A stretch of DNA of 8,529 nt from Oscillospiraceae bacterium (GTDB lineage Bacteria; Bacillota; Clostridia; Oscillospirales; Acutalibacteraceae). Position numbers and translations under genes: made by a program. Positions 6,195-8,529 of this stretch are shown piece after piece (within the stretch, counting starts at the first letter, position 1; the number at the start of each line of letters is the position of its first letter). The DNA lies in NCBI GenBank assembly GCA_902796295.1, contig CADBOL010000006.1, positions 1 to 8,529 on the forward strand, in the 5' to 3' direction. The notes below the pieces were generated by a model. It saw only the letters and a list, made by a program, of their open reading frames with translations. It did not search any database and was not told the DNA's origin.

Positions 6195-8132
6195 ATGCGG
6201 TTTAATGGGGTGTTATTTGTGAAAAAAGCAGTTGCCTTATTTACGGCGTTGATAATTCTTATTTCAATAACAGGTGTGTCTGCTGCCGGAGACGACGGCG
6301 GATATACCGATCTTCCCGTAATTATTGTCTGCGGCTACGGCGGGCCGCAGCTCTCGGAGTATTATGAGGACGGCAGCAGCGAGCAGGTATGGTACCCGGA
6401 TTTTGACGAAATTCCGGGAATACTGCTCGGGCGTATCGCCGAGGTCGGAATCGGCCTTGGTGCTTCCGTTTTCGGCAGCGCAGATTATCTTGCGAAGGTT
6501 GTCGGCGAGGAAGCCGAAAAATATCTTGAAAAAGTCAAATGCAATGATGACGGGAGCAGCAAATACAATGTCAGGCCGACTCTTGAGGGCGCCGAGGCGA
6601 CAAATTCACAGGTGCTCTTTGACAGATTCGGCGACGGCAGCTATCAGTATGAGCCGGATATCACCCGCGATATGATGGAGCATATTTCACGCAGTCAGAT
6701 ATATAATTTCACATGTGATTTCCGTAACGGAGCCGTTGACTGCGCGACACGTCTCGACGAGTATATTCAGCAGGTCAAGGAAAGAGACGGATGCGACAAA
6801 GTCAATATCTTTTGTCTCAGTCACGGCGGTCAGGTCACCGCGTCATATCTCACTCTATTCGGATATAAGCAGGATGTCGATAACGCCTGCCTTACCGTGC
6901 CCGCCGCCGGCGGAGCAGGGATTGTATATGACCTGCTGACACAGACCATGAAATTTGATGAACTGACTCTTATAAAATTCATCGAGCACGGCACTATGAC
7001 AGAGGATGATTATCACTGGCTGGTTGAAGCGCAGCAGCTCGGATTCCTGGATAAGGTTCTCAACAACCTTGTTCCGTACCTTTACAGAGTTGTCGGCAAC
7101 TGGGGCAGCATATGGGATTTCTGCCCTTCCTCAATCTATGAGGAGATGAAGGAAAAATGGCTCGATGAGACAGCGAACGCCGAGATTATCAGAAAGAGCG
7201 ACTATATGCATTATACCGTGATGCCGAAGTATTATACCGAGCTTCAGAAATGCAATGATGAATACGGCATGAATGTTTCGATAATCGCGGGCACCGATAT
7301 AAATATGGTTACCGGATGGGAGTCTCAGGGCGACAGCATCATCTGCACGCTGTTCTCTACCGGAGCCGACTGCACCGATGTCGGCAAAAGATTCCCCGAC
7401 GGCTATGTTCAGAAAAATCCCTGTGACGGCCACTACAAGCTGTCTCCCGCGATGACGGTTGACGCTTCCACGGCGTATATGCCCGACAACACCTGGTTTG
7501 TTTCGGGTCTCTATCACGGGATGATGTATTGGGATGATTTCACAAGGGAGCTTCTTAACACTCTCACTCTCACCGATAGAATAACGGATGTTTATTCAGA
7601 CCCGCGTTTTCCGCAGTTCCACACCTCGACAAATCCTTCAAACACCGTATGGGCGGCGTTTGACAAGAGTGAAGAAGGGTATCTGAGCGATAAGGATACA
7701 TGCCTCACGGTCAGAAATCTCACAATTGCAGACAGGGATCTGCTGATAAAGGCGGTAACCTGCGACTGCGATGATATTCATTTCAGCGTGCCTGCCTTTA
7801 CCGTGCTCAAACAGGGAGAGTCGGTTGAAATTCCCTTCACGGGAAGCGTTCCGAAAGTATCAAACAGCAGGATAAATGTGACAGTGAGCTACACAGCTTA
7901 CGGTTCATCCACTCCTCTGGGAGAGAGGACTCTCGCATTTACCGTCAGAAACGGCGAAATCCCCGTGACAGACGGAGAGCTTGTTTCATCCCGCGTAAAA
8001 TCCCCGTTTGACAGGTCAGTTTTCGGCTTTATGTCGGGCCTGCTTGAAAAAACCGGGCTTTACGGTTTTGTCAGCATGGTTTATACGGTAATTTACTCGA
8101 TGTTTGATTCGCTGTTTCAGCGTGTAAAATAA
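6195..8132 (+). CDS. Exported lipase-like alpha/beta-hydrolase with C-terminal beta domain and hydrophobic tail
   Basis: This is a 645-residue secreted or surface hydrolase, probably acting on lipid or other esters. Residues 10-31 (KK followed by a long hydrophobic stretch to GVSA-AG) are a signal peptide, with cleavage likely after Ala30 or Ala31. LPVIIVCGYGG (40-50) is the first strand and oxyanion region of LCAT/lipase-like hydrolases. NIFCLSHGGQ (204-213) is the nucleophile elbow with Ser209, although the usual first Gly of GxSxG is Cys207. The acid may be Asp380 (QGDSII, compare GDGTV in LCAT-like enzymes) or Asp368 (AGTD). His441 (SGLYHGMMYWDD) is the likely catalytic histidine. Residues about 500-590 look like an Ig-type beta domain, and 604-645 form a hydrophobic, aromatic-rich tail. 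Fifteen cysteines follow the signal peptide. ATG 6195 has GGCGG at 6185-6189. GTG 6219, preceded by GGGGTG, would give a cleaner MKK signal peptide and is a real alternative. The substrate is unknown. Confidence 0.82.
   Translation: MRFNGVLFVKKAVALFTALIILISITGVSAAGDDGGYTDLPVIIVCGYGGPQLSEYYEDGSSEQVWYPDFDEIPGILLGRIAEVGIGLGASVFGSADYLAKVVGEEAEKYLEKVKCNDDGSSKYNVRPTLEGAEATNSQVLFDRFGDGSYQYEPDITRDMMEHISRSQIYNFTCDFRNGAVDCATRLDEYIQQVKERDGCDKVNIFCLSHGGQVTASYLTLFGYKQDVDNACLTVPAAGGAGIVYDLLTQTMKFDELTLIKFIEHGTMTEDDYHWLVEAQQLGFLDKVLNNLVPYLYRVVGNWGSIWDFCPSSIYEEMKEKWLDETANAEIIRKSDYMHYTVMPKYYTELQKCNDEYGMNVSIIAGTDINMVTGWESQGDSIICTLFSTGADCTDVGKRFPDGYVQKNPCDGHYKLSPAMTVDASTAYMPDNTWFVSGLYHGMMYWDDFTRELLNTLTLTDRITDVYSDPRFPQFHTSTNPSNTVWAAFDKSEEGYLSDKDTCLTVRNLTIADRDLLIKAVTCDCDDIHFSVPAFTVLKQGESVEIPFTGSVPKVSNSRINVTVSYTAYGSSTPLGERTLAFTVRNGEIPVTDGELVSSRVKSPFDRSVFGFMSGLLEKTGLYGFVSMVYTVIYSMFDSLFQRVK
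6207..6212 (+). promoter_or_regulatory. Possible ribosome binding site for an alternative GTG start
   Basis: GGGGTG sits 6 bases before an in-frame GTG at 6219. Starting there removes eight residues and leaves a signal peptide beginning MKKAVALF. The ATG at 6195 also has a plausible site (GGCGG, 6185-6189), so the true start stays open. Confidence 0.4.
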
Positions 8133-8137
8133 TCTCC

Positions 8138-8152
8138 TCCGGCGCGGCCGGA
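8138..8152 (+). terminator. GC-rich hairpin between the exported hydrolase and galT
   Basis: TCCGGC (8138-8143) and GCCGGA (8147-8152) pair perfectly around a 3-base GCG loop, five bases after the hydrolase stop. An A/T-rich stretch (AAATAATAACTAATT) follows, but it has no continuous T-run, so this is a possible but imperfect rho-independent terminator. It lies in the only gap of about 50 bases among the later genes (8133-8182), which makes it a reasonable boundary between the hydrolase gene and galT. Confidence 0.45.
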
Positions 8153-8182
8153 AATAATAACTAATTGACGGGAAGTGTCAGA

Positions 8183-8529
8183 ATGACTGTAAATCAGGCG
8201 ATAACCGCTTTGATCGATTATGCGGAAAGAGAAAAACTGATTGAAAAAGAAGATAAAATCTGCTCGGTGAATTCGGTCCTGGGCATACTTGGTCTCGATT
8301 CATATGATTATGAGGAGCCCGGAAGCGAATACGCGCTTGAAGACATCCTCGCGTGCCTTCTCGATTTTGCCTGCGAAAACGGCAGATGCGAAAATTCCGT
8401 GGTATTCAGAGACCTGCTCGATACAAAAATCATGGGCGCTCTGACTCCGAGACCGTCAGCTGTTATCAGGGAGTTTAAAGAAAAATACGCTCTTTCACCC
8501 GAAAGCGCGACCGAGTATTATTATAACTT
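8183..8529 (+). CDS. galT: UDP-glucose--hexose-1-phosphate uridylyltransferase, class II GalT (3'-truncated by window edge)
   Basis: This enzyme of the Leloir pathway exchanges UMP between UDP-glucose and galactose-1-phosphate in the cytoplasm. The frame from ATG 8183 is open to the window end and gives 115 residues, about a quarter of the usual length of roughly 500. The visible part holds LLDTKIMGALTPRPS (about 78-92), followed by a VIREFKEKY-LSPESAT-EYYY stretch (94-114). These match the N-terminal signature of the Firmicutes-type GalT (COG4468), which differs from the E. coli-type enzyme. The uridylylated-histidine active site lies beyond the edge. GGGAAGTG (8170-8177) is a modest ribosome binding site 5 bases before the ATG. 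A hairpin at 8138-8152 separates it from the previous gene, so it may begin its own unit, perhaps followed by other galactose genes outside the window. Confidence 0.92.
   Translation, partial: MTVNQAITALIDYAEREKLIEKEDKICSVNSVLGILGLDSYDYEEPGSEYALEDILACLLDFACENGRCENSVVFRDLLDTKIMGALTPRPSAVIREFKEKYALSPESATEYYYN

Noticed and set aside
7131..7517. A 128-codon - strand frame inside the exported hydrolase gene
   Set aside because: It covers the conserved acid/histidine region of the sense gene and has no own ribosome binding site or motif.
8165..8193. TTGACG plus TGTAAA as a galT promoter
   Set aside because: The -10-like element would lie inside the galT coding sequence, downstream of its ATG, so it cannot drive the full gene.

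Overview
The window reads as one strand of densely packed bacterial chromosome. Every gene lies on the + strand with short gaps or overlaps, and the standard genetic code is used. Mid-range base composition, frequent AGA (Arg) and ATA (Ile) codons, the Firmicutes-type (class II) galactose-1-phosphate uridylyltransferase and the kinds of enzyme present suggest an anaerobic, probably gut-dwelling member of the Clostridia. That taxonomic placement is an inference from style and gene content; there is no rRNA or other marker here.

Layout. (1) Positions 1-1278 hold the 3' two thirds of prmA (ribosomal protein L11 methyltransferase), overlapping by 4 bases a short QueG-like protein with eight cysteines arranged for two [4Fe-4S] clusters. 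A small GNRA-loop hairpin follows the stop of the second gene. (2) Positions 1324-5162 hold a carbohydrate pair: a full-length cytoplasmic GH38 alpha-mannosidase and, 8 bases after its stop codon, an alpha/beta-hydrolase of the acetyl-esterase type. (3) Positions 5183-8132 hold an extended short-chain dehydrogenase (3-beta-HSD / dihydroflavonol-reductase-like) and a large exported lipase-like alpha/beta-hydrolase with a C-terminal beta-rich domain and a hydrophobic tail. (4) After a GC-rich hairpin, galT begins at 8183 and runs off the right edge.

How the genes may work together. The mannosidase and esterase lack signal peptides, so they should act inside the cell on imported mannosides, with the esterase perhaps removing acyl decorations. 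GalT would feed galactose into glycolysis, which fits a glycan-foraging lifestyle. The dehydrogenase and exported hydrolase could form a separate lipid- or ester-directed unit, but no substrate can be read from the sequence.

No mobile element, CRISPR array, tRNA, rRNA or phage gene was seen. No stretch of 300 bases lacks a gene. I found no clear previously undescribed system. The least ordinary items are the exported cysteine-rich hydrolase with an altered nucleophile elbow and the shortened QueG-like protein.
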